Shown here: piece by piece, positions 8,976-18,026 of the stretch
How the letters are laid out: the number at the start of each line of letters is the position of its first letter
How positions within the stretch are numbered: position 1 is the first letter of the stretch
Assembly (NCBI RefSeq): GCF_000497575.1
Contig: NZ_APJI01000026.1
Coordinates: 1 to 64,000, forward strand
DNA: 64,000 bases
Direction of reading: 5' to 3'
Origin: Afipia sp. OHSU_II-C1
GTDB lineage: Bacteria; Pseudomonadota; Alphaproteobacteria; Rhizobiales; Xanthobacteraceae
Translations under genes and position numbers: made by a program
The notes under the pieces: generated by a model
The model's input: the letters and a program-made list of their open reading frames with translations, nothing else
The model's database searches: none
Told to the model about the DNA's origin: nothing

Positions 8976-10667
8976 CTATTCAGCAGCATGCTGCTTTTTG
9001 ACATCGTCTCCAAATGGATCCAGCGACGAGCTTTCGCCGTATCCGTATTGCTTGTCTCGCTGAATCAGCAACGATGACCTGTCCGACGACGGTCCGTATC
9101 CGCCGCCGCCCGGCGTCTGCACGCGGATGACGTCGCCTGCATGCATCTCAATGTCCTGATCCTTGGACAGGTGAAGCGGCACAACCTTTCTTCCCGATTG
9201 AAAGATTTCAATGCGGTTCGGCTGCCCCGGATCACCTCCGAGAATTCCCGGCGGCCCCACCCTGCCGTGATCCATCACGAACGATGCGCGCGCATCGCCG
9301 CGGCGAAGCGCCACCGCGTAACGCACACCAAACCCACCGCGCTGGCGGCCTGAACCAGCGGATCCCTCGGCAATGGAAAATTCCTTGAAGAGAACGGGAA
9401 AGCGTTGCTCCAGAATTTCAATCGGAGGCGTCTTGGCAATGCCAATGGTCGAACAGCCATTGGATATGCCATCGAGTTCGGCAGAACCGCCGTATCCGCC
9501 GCCGGTCACAATGTACATGACGAAACCATTACCGGTTTCCGGATCGACGCCGCCGATCGCCAGATTCCCGCTCGTGCCTGCCGGCGCGGCGAACAGACGT
9601 TCTGGCAGCGCTTCGGCAAGTGCGAGGAAAACCGCTTCGGCAATACGCTGGCTCACTTCGGCTGCGCATCCCGACACCGGCCGCGGATATTTCGCATCCA
9701 GAAACGTATTTACAGGAACGGGGATATTGAGAGGTTCAAAAGTCCCGGCGTTGATCGGCACCTCCGGGAAGATGTGCTTGACCGCCAGATAGATCGCAGA
9801 TTTCGTTGTTGCGATGACGCTGTTCATCGGGCCGCGGCACGGCGGGCTCGATTCTGAGAGATCAAATTCAAGGCTCTCGCCACGTTTCCGGATGATCAGA
9901 TTGATCTCGAGCGGCGCATCAATGACCCCGTCTGAGTCTACAATCGTGGTGCTGCGATACTCACCGTCAGGAATCGTCGCGATTTTCGCGCGCATCTGCT
10001 GAGCAGCACCCTGCCTGAGAAGATCAATCGCCTGTTCGACGGTATCGGCGCCATAGCGATCGAGGAGCGCCGTCAAGCGCCGCTCGCCGATCTCAAGCGC
10101 CGCAGCCTGCGCCCGGATGTCACCGATGCGCTGATCGGCGATGCGAATGTTCGACAGGATAATCGAGAGGATCTCTTCATCGATGACGCCCTTCTTGAAC
10201 AGCTTGACCGGCGGAAGCCGCAACCCCTCCTGCTCAACCTCGGTCGCTTTCGCCGAAAACCCACCGGGCACCATGCCGCCTGTATCCGGCCAATGCCCGG
10301 TGTTCGAAAGCCACGCGAACAACTGTCCTTTGTAGAAAAACGGCTTGACGAACTTGACGTCCATCAGGTGCGTGCCGCCGAGATATGGATCGTTGAGAAT
10401 GAAGATGTCACCGTCGTCGACCGTCTTGGCGCGATCGATGACCGCACGGGTCGAGAACTGCATCGTTCCGACGAATATCGGCAAGCCTAATTCGCCCTGG
10501 GCGATCAGTTCCCCGGTAGAGCGATGATAAATTCCGTCCGAGCGATCGAGGCCTTCAGCAATCACCGGGCTGAAAGCCGCGCGAACGAAGGCCATGTCCA
10601 TTTCGTTGCAGACCTGCTGCAAGCCGTTTTGAATAACCGCAAGAGTGACTGGGTCGATGATTTTCAT
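8976..10667 (-). CDS. hyuB: Hydantoinase B/oxoprolinase family protein (HyuB)
   Basis: A 563-residue beta subunit of an ATP-dependent hydantoinase or oxoprolinase (N-methylhydantoinase B family). It opens with the family start MKIIDPVTLAVIQNGLQ. It contains ILNDPYLGGTHLMDV near residue 92, NTGHWPDTGGMVPGG near 122, and the C-terminal glycine-rich VQTPGGGGYG. With HyuA it would couple ATP hydrolysis to opening of a five-membered cyclic amide such as a hydantoin or 5-oxoproline, or carboxylate a ketone as in acetone or acetophenone carboxylases of the same superfamily. It follows hyuA by 2 bp. Ring opening is favoured by the cytosine-deaminase-like and PuuE-like neighbours, but this is inference. 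Confidence 0.92.
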   Translation of the reverse strand: MKIIDPVTLAVIQNGLQQVCNEMDMAFVRAAFSPVIAEGLDRSDGIYHRSTGELIAQGELGLPIFVGTMQFSTRAVIDRAKTVDDGDIFILNDPYLGGTHLMDVKFVKPFFYKGQLFAWLSNTGHWPDTGGMVPGGFSAKATEVEQEGLRLPPVKLFKKGVIDEEILSIILSNIRIADQRIGDIRAQAAALEIGERRLTALLDRYGADTVEQAIDLLRQGAAQQMRAKIATIPDGEYRSTTIVDSDGVIDAPLEINLIIRKRGESLEFDLSESSPPCRGPMNSVIATTKSAIYLAVKHIFPEVPINAGTFEPLNIPVPVNTFLDAKYPRPVSGCAAEVSQRIAEAVFLALAEALPERLFAAPAGTSGNLAIGGVDPETGNGFVMYIVTGGGYGGSAELDGISNGCSTIGIAKTPPIEILEQRFPVLFKEFSIAEGSAGSGRQRGGFGVRYAVALRRGDARASFVMDHGRVGPPGILGGDPGQPNRIEIFQSGRKVVPLHLSKDQDIEMHAGDVIRVQTPGGGGYGPSSDRSSLLIQRDKQYGYGESSSLDPFGDDVKKQHAAE

Positions 10668-10669
10668 CG

Positions 10670-12715
10670 TTACTTTCCTTCAGCAACTTGCAGAATGACG
10701 TTTCCGAGATGATCGACATTAACGCGATCGCCAGGATGGACGACCGTCGTCGCATCTAATTGTTCGAGAATTGCGGGGCCATCGAATTCACTGTTAAGCG
10801 GAAGCTGGTCGCGGTCGTAAACTGGGGTTTCGAACCAGCCGCCGTCGAACCAGACACGCCTCGTGTTTAATTGTGCATCAGCAACTGTTTTTCCCGTCTT
10901 CCTGGATGTCAGCGCATCCACCGGAAACGGTTTTCGCTTGCCGATGACCGCCGTGTGCAGATTCACCAGAACGGGCTTGATCTCCGGCAACGCGACCCTG
11001 AAGCGATTCCAGTAGGCCTTGGCAAACGCATCGTGGAGTTCGCTGATCTTTACATCCTTGCCCGAAACAGCGACATTCAGGATGTGCGTTTGACCCTGGA
11101 ATTGCATGTCCGCGGTATGGAAGACGTGAACACTCTCGATTTCCACATTTTCCTGCCGGACGATGCGTTGCCCCTCTTCGATGTGAGCGTCGAGTATTCC
11201 AAGCACATCCGCCTCGCTTAGCAACGGAAGCGGCTTGTTGACGGTACGCACGAAATCGTGACGGAGGTCGGCAACCAGGCATCCAAGAGCGTTTGTCAGA
11301 CCCGGACGCGCCGGGATCAGAACTTTTGGAATTCCGAGTTCGCGTGCGAGTGCCGCAGCGTGCAACGGCCCTGCTCCACCAAATGCAAGCAGAACGAAAT
11401 CGCGCGGATCGTGACCACGCGAAAGCGAGACCAGACGAATTGCGCCTGCCATCTTGTCATTGGCAACCCGCACAACAGCAGCGGCAGCTTCCTCACCGCT
11501 CAGATTGAGGGGGCCGCCGACTTGCGTTGTCAGCGCATCTGTCACCGCTTCCAATGTGGTTGATCTCTCAACACCGAGGAGACGCTCTGGGTTTAGGCGG
11601 CCCAGCGCGAGATTGGCGTCAGTTATTGTTGGTTCGACCCCGCCGCGCCCAAAGCAGATCGGTCCGGGAATAGCGCCAGCACTTTTAGGTCCGATCTGGA
11701 GCAAGCCGGCCTCATTGACATGAGCGATCGACCCTCCTCCCGCCCCGACAGTGTGAACATCAACCATCGGAACGTGGATCGGCATCGCGTATTCAATTTC
11801 AAGCTCGGATGAGACGAGCGGCACACCATCCTGAATTAGGGCTACATCGGTGGATGTCCCGCCCATGTCGTAGGTAACGACATTAGGATAGCCGGCTGCC
11901 GTCGCCGTACTTGCGGCCGCAATCACACCGGACGCAGGGCCTGACATGACCGTATGAACCGCCGCATGCGTTACAATGGAGGAAGAGGCAGTCCCGCCAT
12001 TGCCCTGCATTACCAGCAACTGACGTTTCAGCCCGCGAGATTTCAGTTCCGCCTGGAGCTTGTCGAGATAACGATCGAGAATCGGCTGAACGGAACCGTT
12101 CACCGCGGCCGTTACACCGCGTTCGTATTCGCGGCACTCAGCAATAATCTGATGTCCGGCCGTGACATATTCATTGGGCCAGATCGATCTGATGATCTCG
12201 ACGGCCTTCAACTCATGCTCCGGGTTGGCATAGGAGTGCAAAAAATGCACGACGACAGACTCGGCGCCTTGCTCAAGAAGCTTCTTCGCAACGGCCCTTA
12301 GCTCGTCTTCGGCGAGCGCTGCGACGACATTGCCCGACGCATCCATGCGCTCGGTGACTTCATGGCGAAGATCGCGAGGAATGACAGGAACGAATGTTCC
12401 GATCAGGCCATAAGGATTTGGCCGGGTGCGACGACCAAGCTCAAGGACATCGCGAAATCCTCTTGTGGTGATCAGCCCGCATTTCGCCAGTTTGCGTTCA
12501 AGCAAGGCATTAGTCGTCGCGGTTGTACCGTGAATGAAGAGGTCTATGCCGTCCGCGCTTCGGCCCGTCTTCTCGAAAGCAGCAAGCACGCCGTGGGCCT
12601 GGTTGGCAGTTGTGGTCGGCACCTTCGCCAACTGCAATCCGCCATTGGCAGGATCATGCAGAATAAGGTCCGTGAATGTTCCACCAACGTCGCAACCGAC
12701 AATGACCGATCCCAT
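10670..12715 (-). CDS. hyuA: Hydantoinase A/oxoprolinase family protein (HyuA)
   Basis: A 681-residue alpha subunit of the HyuAB complex, with an actin/hexokinase-type ATPase fold. The N-terminal GCDVGGTFTDL at about 8-18 is the phosphate-binding loop typical of the family. FIHGTTATTNALLERK at about 60-75, TYDMGGTSTDVALI near 287 and AFGGAGPLHA near 448 are further family signatures. Length is normal. It forms a two-gene unit with hyuB. The cupin gene lies 174 bp upstream on the same strand and the shared promoter is probably the one at 13.33 kb. Confidence 0.93.
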   Translation of the reverse strand: MGSVIVGCDVGGTFTDLILHDPANGGLQLAKVPTTTANQAHGVLAAFEKTGRSADGIDLFIHGTTATTNALLERKLAKCGLITTRGFRDVLELGRRTRPNPYGLIGTFVPVIPRDLRHEVTERMDASGNVVAALAEDELRAVAKKLLEQGAESVVVHFLHSYANPEHELKAVEIIRSIWPNEYVTAGHQIIAECREYERGVTAAVNGSVQPILDRYLDKLQAELKSRGLKRQLLVMQGNGGTASSSIVTHAAVHTVMSGPASGVIAAASTATAAGYPNVVTYDMGGTSTDVALIQDGVPLVSSELEIEYAMPIHVPMVDVHTVGAGGGSIAHVNEAGLLQIGPKSAGAIPGPICFGRGGVEPTITDANLALGRLNPERLLGVERSTTLEAVTDALTTQVGGPLNLSGEEAAAAVVRVANDKMAGAIRLVSLSRGHDPRDFVLLAFGGAGPLHAAALARELGIPKVLIPARPGLTNALGCLVADLRHDFVRTVNKPLPLLSEADVLGILDAHIEEGQRIVRQENVEIESVHVFHTADMQFQGQTHILNVAVSGKDVKISELHDAFAKAYWNRFRVALPEIKPVLVNLHTAVIGKRKPFPVDALTSRKTGKTVADAQLNTRRVWFDGGWFETPVYDRDQLPLNSEFDGPAILEQLDATTVVHPGDRVNVDHLGNVILQVAEGK

Positions 12716-12889
12716 GAGAATACCATCATCCCTGTTTCGTTCGTACTCGAACGTTATGCATTTTCTGTGCCGAGCACCGGATTGCGAGAGCGATGGGCTC
12801 GCTCACGCCAACGCTTTACCCGCAGTTCCGGCGGTTTGATTGCGAGGCGTCCGACCACGAATGAATCGGAGCCGGACAGCCACATCAGT

Positions 12890-13324
12890 TTAATGTTCGA
12901 GATCGGCGGGCTCGTAGGCCTTCACCTCGTCAGCCTTCAGATTCATGCGGCCCGCATAGACTGGTCTGCCGCCGGTCGTCGGCCCCGGGTACTGCAAGAA
13001 GATGATCTTGCCTCCGGTTTCCGTTTTCATTTCATATTCGAAATGCGGATCCGGCATGAAAGCAAACGTGCCCGGCTTGTACAATTTGTCACCGAACTGG
13101 AATTCGCCCTCCAGAATGTACCAGACCTGAGCAAAGTCGTGCTTGTGCAACGGGAAACTCGCGCCCGGCTCATAGTTGAGAATACCGGCGTTCGGCTCGG
13201 TGGGGCGTTCCGGAGTCGGGTGAAACAGAAACTTGGTCTTGTTTTTGAACCGACCCATTTCCCATTCCATTTCGCTGACATGCTTGAATTCTGGCGCATA
13301 GTGCGTCGTGGTCTCGTTGGTCAT
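12890..13324 (-). CDS. Cupin domain protein
   Basis: A 144-residue single-domain cupin. The metal-binding motif is seen as FPLHKHDFAQVWYILEGEFQFG, with H60 and H62 and Q66 where many cupins have Glu; the second motif includes the PDPHFEYEM segment with H104. No signal peptide. Small cupins in catabolic clusters are often dioxygenases, isomerases or sensors, and the sequence alone does not decide. It heads the minus-strand cupin-hyuA-hyuB unit and diverges from the GntR gene, with two TTRYATYCAA boxes immediately upstream. Confidence 0.8.
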   Translation of the reverse strand: MTNETTTHYAPEFKHVSEMEWEMGRFKNKTKFLFHPTPERPTEPNAGILNYEPGASFPLHKHDFAQVWYILEGEFQFGDKLYKPGTFAFMPDPHFEYEMKTETGGKIIFLQYPGPTTGGRPVYAGRMNLKADEVKAYEPADLEH

Positions 13325-13345
13325 CCTTATGCTCCCGGCAGGGTT

Positions 13346-13376
13346 TTACATCCAAGATAATTATTATTGTATCCAA
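13346..13376. promoter_or_regulatory. Paired TTRYATYCAA boxes, site A
   Basis: TTACATCCAA (13346-13355) and TTGTATCCAA (13367-13376) are direct repeats whose starts are 21 bp apart, two helical turns. The same pair with the same spacing occurs at 16398-16428. They lie between the divergent cupin and GntR genes. FCD-type GntR proteins usually bind short TTG-N4-CAA-like boxes, so autoregulation and control of cupin-hyuAB by the adjacent GntR protein is the simplest reading. Confidence 0.65.
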
Positions 13377-13469
13377 AAATTGGAAAGTCAAGAAGCTTTG
13401 GTTTCCGCAATGCTTGTAAAGCTTGGGATAATCCCACTGGGTGTTGGAGGTTATTTCGAGCGAGGAGCC

Positions 13470-13544
13470 ATGGATCGCTTGCCTATCCGCCATACAGCGA
13501 CTACGCAAAACTGGCCGATTCACAGAACGCGGTTGAAGCCTTGA
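13470..13544 (+). CDS. Possible 24-residue leader ORF coupled to GntR gene
   Basis: An ATG at 13470 has a strong AGGAG site 5 bp upstream and opens a 24-codon frame that ends in TGA at 13542-13544. The stop overlaps a TTG codon (13541-13543) that is the best-placed start of the GntR gene, as TTGA. This may be a leader peptide that couples translation. Alternatively the ATG is the true GntR start and a frameshift separates it from the body. Confidence 0.35.
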   Translation: MDRLPIRHTATTQNWPIHRTRLKP

Positions 13545-14275
13545 AAGTCGCAGCATCTCCGAAGTTGATCGAAGAACTCGCCAACAAGATTCAGGCGAAG
13601 ATTGTTGCCGGCGATTACCCGCCCGGCACCCGCCTGAAGCAGGAATTGCTTGCGCAGGAATTCGATGTGAGCCGCACGCCGATCAGAGAGGCGCTTTCGC
13701 GGCTCGAGGCAAAGGGCATCGTCAGTCAGGCACAACGCCGCAGCGCTGTCGTACGCGCGCCTTCGAGCCGCGAAATCAGCGAGATGTACCAGGTGCGAGC
13801 TGAGCTCGAAGGTCTCGCCGCTCAACTATCTGCGCGATGGATCACTGACCAACAACTCGCAGAACTGCGAATTGCCCACGATGAATTTGTAAGCGCCGTG
13901 AAAGAGTTGCGCAGTGACCGTGGCGGCGATACACGCGCATCGCGGGTCAGTCCTGACTGGTTTCAGGAGGCATCGCAACGCTGGATCGACATGAACGCCA
14001 AGTTTCACAAGACCATCTGTGAATCTTCCAATAACCGGTATCTCGCTCGCACAATCCAGGAGGTCACCTCGGGCTATGCACGCAGCGTGATGCTATCGTC
14101 AGCGCTGAGCATGAACAGCTTCCGAATCGAATCGAACATCACGCAGCACGAAAAAATCCTTAAGGCACTCGAAGATCGCGAACCCGCGCGTGCCCGACGT
14201 GCAATGGTCGATCACATTCTGGAAGCTGGCGAATTCGTTATTGCGTCATTTGCAAATCAACCGGCTGAGGATTGA
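13541..14275 (+). CDS. GntR family regulator, FadR/FCD type
   Basis: A repressor of about 244 residues. The winged helix-turn-helix spans about 8-75 (IVAGDYPPGTRLKQELLAQEF then SRTPIREALSRLEAKG), followed by an all-helical FCD ligand domain with HKTICESSNNRYLARTIQ near 160 and EHEKIL-like QHEKILKAL near 210, typical metal-dependent effector-domain positions. An open frame exists up to 13367, but it begins inside the operator, so TTG 13541 is chosen. The 3' end overlaps the convergent molybdopterin oxidoreductase gene by 38 bp. Probable targets are its own promoter, cupin-hyuAB, and the 16.4-kb promoter region, all carrying the same paired boxes. Confidence 0.85.
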   Translation: MKVAASPKLIEELANKIQAKIVAGDYPPGTRLKQELLAQEFDVSRTPIREALSRLEAKGIVSQAQRRSAVVRAPSSREISEMYQVRAELEGLAAQLSARWITDQQLAELRIAHDEFVSAVKELRSDRGGDTRASRVSPDWFQEASQRWIDMNAKFHKTICESSNNRYLARTIQEVTSGYARSVMLSSALSMNSFRIESNITQHEKILKALEDREPARARRAMVDHILEAGEFVIASFANQPAED

Positions 14276-16256
14276 GATCGGCACTCTCGCCTGCTTCGAT
14301 CACAGCCTCAATCCTTTCGAGGCGCACGCGGGTCTCACCATATGCGGCCATTTCCCCAAAATTCGACATAATATCTTCCGTCAGCACGTTAGCGCCGCCG
14401 CCGCGCTTCATCCATGTGCCCACCGGCATGATGACCATTCCTGCACCCACGCGCGGATCCACCAGGACTTCGACTTGCAACTCGCCGACGCTCGATCGCA
14501 GTAGCGCGATCTGCCCATTTTCGATCCCCGCCTCCTTCGCAACTTCCAGTCCGATACGAACCGAGGCTGTTTTCGGATGCTCGGTTTCCAGCATTTGGGA
14601 CAGCAGCCACTTCTTGCTGAAATTGGTAACAAACGTCAGCGGATAGTTAGGATCAACGCGCGGCGTCGTTTCAACGGCATCGATAAATTCGAACCGCCCC
14701 GAGCGTGTCGGAAATTTTTTGTCCGCGAACGGCACCATCGGTGCCACCGGGCAGCGTATCGGCCCTTCGAGCAACGCATCGACCGACACACCCCGCTCCT
14801 GCATCGGCGAGAGAATCCGCTTCAGCCATTCACGCGGCGATCCGGCCATCTCAGCGCCAACACCAAGGCGGTTTGCAAGTTGCTGAAATATCCACAGATC
14901 GGATCTGGATTCACCGACCGGCTCAATCGCGGGATTGACACCGCCAAGAATGTTGTGGCCCCAGGAGACGAGCGCATCCTCTTCCTCCAGAAATGTCGTT
15001 GTCGGAAGAAACACGTGCGCATAGTCCGCCGTGTCGGTGAGGAAGCTGTCGACCACAACAACAAACTCCAGCCGCTTGAGGGCTTCGGCGACGAGGTTTG
15101 AATTCGGCGATTGGTTGACCGGATTTCCTCCATTCACAAACATCATTCGGACGGGCGGGTCGCTCGCGTCCATGAGTCCGCGGCCAAGCAAAGGCTCTGG
15201 GATTGCGCGACGAAATTCGGCACGGTCGGCTGCTTCGATGCGTTTGTCGAACAGCCGTTGGGTATCGAAACCGTGCGTAACGCCGCCACCCGCAATACCG
15301 ATCTGGCCACAGATCGCCGCCAAGGCATCAACGCATCGGAATATTTCCGCGCTGCTCTTATATTTGTTGAGCCCCCATCCGAGCAGAATGGACGACGGTC
15401 TTGTTGTCGCATACTCGCGAGCGATCACCTGCATGTCGGATACGGCTACACCGCACCGAGCACTCAACTCCTCCAGAGAATGCCGCTCTAGAAGAGAGCG
15501 AAATTCAGAGATCCCGTGCGTATGCTTTTCAATGAAGTCCCGGTCTTCGAGGCCTTCCGACAAAATGATCTTGGCAAGCCCCAGCGCAAAGGCGGCGTCT
15601 GTGGCAACCCGAGGCTGGATGTGCTGATCGCAGATTGTCGCGGACTCGCTTTTCACGGGATCGACGAGAACCACCCTACCACCTCTCTCTCGCACGCTCT
15701 TTAGCAACGGCACTTGATGGAGGTTCGTCGCCAGCGGATTCCGCCCCCAGAGCAAAACAAGCTTGCTATTGACCGTGTCAGACGGATCATGACCTAGCCT
15801 CACGCCGAAATCGAGTTTCTGTCCAGCGCGCGCTGCTCCACTGCAAAGCGAACCGCTCGCGGTCGTAACGCCGCCCAGAAGATTCCAGAAACGATGTCCG
15901 AGTTTTTTGGTGACGCCCCAAGATCCGGTCCGCTGATAATGCATCATGGAAAGTGGACCCGAGGTCTCTTTCAATGTTCTTATTTTTTGCGCGACCAGAT
16001 CCAGCGCCTCGTCCCAGCCGATGCGCACCCAAGGCGAGTTTATCGAGTTGTCAGCCCTTCGAAGCGGATGAAGCTGGCGCTCCGCGCTATAGACACGACG
16101 CGGAAACCTGTAAGTCTTGGCGCAGAGATAGCCGTTCGTAAATTCATGATCGGGGTGACCTTCGAGCTTGATCACTCGCCCGTTCTCGACGTGCGCGATG
16201 ACACCGCAGCCATCCGGGCAGTCGAGAGTGCATGATGTGTAAATCTTCTCAACCAT
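14238..16256 (-). CDS. Single-subunit molybdopterin oxidoreductase (formate dehydrogenase-like)
   Basis: A protein of about 672 residues of the DMSO reductase/formate dehydrogenase alpha superfamily. It has a [4Fe-4S] motif C9-x3-C13-x3-C17-x27-C45 and a candidate Mo ligand Cys138 in GSLCSGAARAG. Later segments RMMFVNGGNPVNQSPN, DTADYAHVFLPTTTFLEE and the C-terminal molydopterin-binding domain are present. There is no twin-arginine signal, so it should be cytoplasmic. No electron-transfer subunit lies next to it, as with other single-subunit members of this branch. The start is uncertain: the frame extends upstream to 16295, and M5 of that frame (16283) is another option. Substrate unknown; catabolic redox chemistry on a pathway intermediate is likely. 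Confidence 0.85.
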   Translation of the reverse strand: MVEKIYTSCTLDCPDGCGVIAHVENGRVIKLEGHPDHEFTNGYLCAKTYRFPRRVYSAERQLHPLRRADNSINSPWVRIGWDEALDLVAQKIRTLKETSGPLSMMHYQRTGSWGVTKKLGHRFWNLLGGVTTASGSLCSGAARAGQKLDFGVRLGHDPSDTVNSKLVLLWGRNPLATNLHQVPLLKSVRERGGRVVLVDPVKSESATICDQHIQPRVATDAAFALGLAKIILSEGLEDRDFIEKHTHGISEFRSLLERHSLEELSARCGVAVSDMQVIAREYATTRPSSILLGWGLNKYKSSAEIFRCVDALAAICGQIGIAGGGVTHGFDTQRLFDKRIEAADRAEFRRAIPEPLLGRGLMDASDPPVRMMFVNGGNPVNQSPNSNLVAEALKRLEFVVVVDSFLTDTADYAHVFLPTTTFLEEEDALVSWGHNILGGVNPAIEPVGESRSDLWIFQQLANRLGVGAEMAGSPREWLKRILSPMQERGVSVDALLEGPIRCPVAPMVPFADKKFPTRSGRFEFIDAVETTPRVDPNYPLTFVTNFSKKWLLSQMLETEHPKTASVRIGLEVAKEAGIENGQIALLRSSVGELQVEVLVDPRVGAGMVIMPVGTWMKRGGGANVLTEDIMSNFGEMAAYGETRVRLERIEAVIEAGESADLNPQPVDLQMTQ

Positions 16257-16627
16257 TGAGCCTGTTATCCAATCCCGATTCATCCTTGCAGGCACCGCAA
16301 GGCAAGCAGATGCCCGTCGGCGCGGCCGCTTCGTCTCCGGCTTTTGAAGCCTGGAAACGCACCCGACCGCAGGCGCTGGCGAACTTGGTTTAAAATATTG
16401 TATCCAAGATTATTTGTCTTGCATTCAAAATTATCATTCTGGTAATCTTTTATGCAGGCAAGTAATACAAACAGGCAACCCATAAGAAGCCATCAACGGT
16501 CGCCATCTGTAAACTTGCACTTGAAATAATTGAATAAAATTCCCGTCAGACCTGCTGGGGAGGGTCGCGCGGGGACTGGCACAGGTCTTGCGAACCTGAA
16601 AGTTGTCATTCCCTCAAGGAGAACGAA
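16257..16627. other. Divergent promoter region with GntR boxes
   Basis: About 370 bp between the minus-strand molybdopterin oxidoreductase and the plus-strand MHS symporter gene. No credible gene is seen. It is AT-rich from 16390 to 16545 and holds the site B boxes at 16398-16428. A clear ribosome binding site, AAGGAGA, precedes the symporter ATG. Confidence 0.6.
16398..16428. promoter_or_regulatory. Paired TTRYATYCAA boxes, site B
   Basis: TTGTATCCAA (16398-16407) and TTGCATTCAA (16419-16428) repeat with start-to-start spacing of 21 bp, identical to site A at 13346-13376. TTGTATCCAA is present exactly in both sites. The location suggests that the GntR regulator at 13.5 kb also controls the molybdopterin oxidoreductase and possibly the symporter. 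Confidence 0.65.
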
Positions 16628-17971
16628 ATGAGTGCAACATCATCAGCGAGCGTCAAACGCCAGCCCGTGCGGGCGGCAACCGCCGCGTTCGCCGGCACCA
16701 CCATCGAGTGGTACGACTTCTTTGTCTACAGCACGGCCTCCGCCCTGATCTTTCCGCAGCTCTTTTTCCCGAACAGTGATCCGAGTGTCGGACTGTTGGC
16801 ATCGTTCGCAACATTCGCTGTCGGCTTCTTCGCAAGACCATTCGGCGGATTTCTGTTCGGCCATCTCGGCGACCGCTTCGGGCGAAAGCGCTCTCTGATC
16901 GCGACACTTCTTCTGATGGGAACGGCCACCACAGCCATCGGCCTTCTCCCGACCTACTCGCAGATCGGAATCTGGGCGCCGATCCTGCTGATCGTCTGCC
17001 GCCTTCTGCAAGGCGTCTCCGTCGGCGGAGAATGGGGCGGCGCAGTTCTCATGGCCGGTGAACATGCGCCAAAGGAGCAGCGCACATGGTATGCCTCCTT
17101 CGCCCAGCTCGGCAGCCCTGCCGCCGTGCTCCTGTCGATGGGGATATTTGCGATCGTCACCCGCATGTCCGGGGAAAACTTCGCCGTATGGGGATGGCGA
17201 ATCCCGTTCCTGCTCAGCTTTGTTCTGCTGATCATCGGCATGATGATCCGGCTGGGTGTCAATGAGTCCCCCGAATTCGCCGAAGCCACCGAACGCAAGA
17301 CGCTGTCGCGCTTTCCAATCATCGAGGCTTTTCGCAGCGCAACCAAACCTATCATCTTCACGCTGCTGGCATTCACAATTGGCACGGCCGGATTCTATTT
17401 CACCAACACCTTCCTTATCGCTTATACCACAAGGACTCTGGGCCTCGACCGCTCGCTGATCCTGGAGTGTCTTGCGATGGTCGCGGTTGTTCAGTTTATC
17501 GGGCAGTTGGTCGCAGCAAAGATCGCGGAGAAAATCGGTGACAGCAAATTCCTGCTGATCGCCTCAGCGCTCGCAATGCTCGCGCCCTACCCGATGTTCC
17601 TGCTGGTCGAACTGAAAACCCAGATCGGCATTGTCGCCGGCGTTTCGCTCGCCACGCTTTGCGCATCAGGCTTCTACGCGGTGATTGCAGGATACGCGAG
17701 CAAGGTTTTTCCGGTGGAGGTGCGATACACCTCAATCTCGGCAGCCTACCAGCTGGGCGGAGCGATCTTTGGTGGCTTCACGCCGATGATCGGCGTCGTC
17801 CTGACCAGCAATTATCCCGGACAATGGTGGCCGCTTGCCATCTTTTACAGCGTCCTTGCCGGCGTCTCATTTCTCGGCGTCTTGCTGCTCTCATATGCCG
17901 GGTTTGCTGCCAAGCACGGCCAGGCCAACGTGGCTCCGGTCATTTCGGCGAAGGCTGTCGCGACCAACTAG
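16628..17971 (+). CDS. MFS transporter, metabolite:H+ symporter (MHS) family
   Basis: A 447-residue inner-membrane carrier with about 12 hydrophobic segments. The MHS-family signature GTTIEWYDFFVY is at about 23-34, and the loop 2-3 motif GHLGDRFGRKRSLI is at about 78-91. The family includes proline/betaine, citrate, alpha-ketoglutarate and shikimate symporters. It probably imports the compound degraded by module A, or an alternative substrate to that of the ABC system. It is a single-gene unit followed by a strong terminator at 18027-18049. Confidence 0.92.
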   Translation: MSATSSASVKRQPVRAATAAFAGTTIEWYDFFVYSTASALIFPQLFFPNSDPSVGLLASFATFAVGFFARPFGGFLFGHLGDRFGRKRSLIATLLLMGTATTAIGLLPTYSQIGIWAPILLIVCRLLQGVSVGGEWGGAVLMAGEHAPKEQRTWYASFAQLGSPAAVLLSMGIFAIVTRMSGENFAVWGWRIPFLLSFVLLIIGMMIRLGVNESPEFAEATERKTLSRFPIIEAFRSATKPIIFTLLAFTIGTAGFYFTNTFLIAYTTRTLGLDRSLILECLAMVAVVQFIGQLVAAKIAEKIGDSKFLLIASALAMLAPYPMFLLVELKTQIGIVAGVSLATLCASGFYAVIAGYASKVFPVEVRYTSISAAYQLGGAIFGGFTPMIGVVLTSNYPGQWWPLAIFYSVLAGVSFLGVLLLSYAGFAAKHGQANVAPVISAKAVATN

Positions 17972-18026
17972 TTCAAACGGAGGCAGCGCAGGACACGCGC
18001 GGCCTCCGTCATACCTGCCACTCAAG

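Noticed and set aside
12362-13360. Plus-strand open frame of 332 codons
   Set aside because: It runs antisense to the hyuA 5' end and the cupin gene, both of which have clear family motifs.
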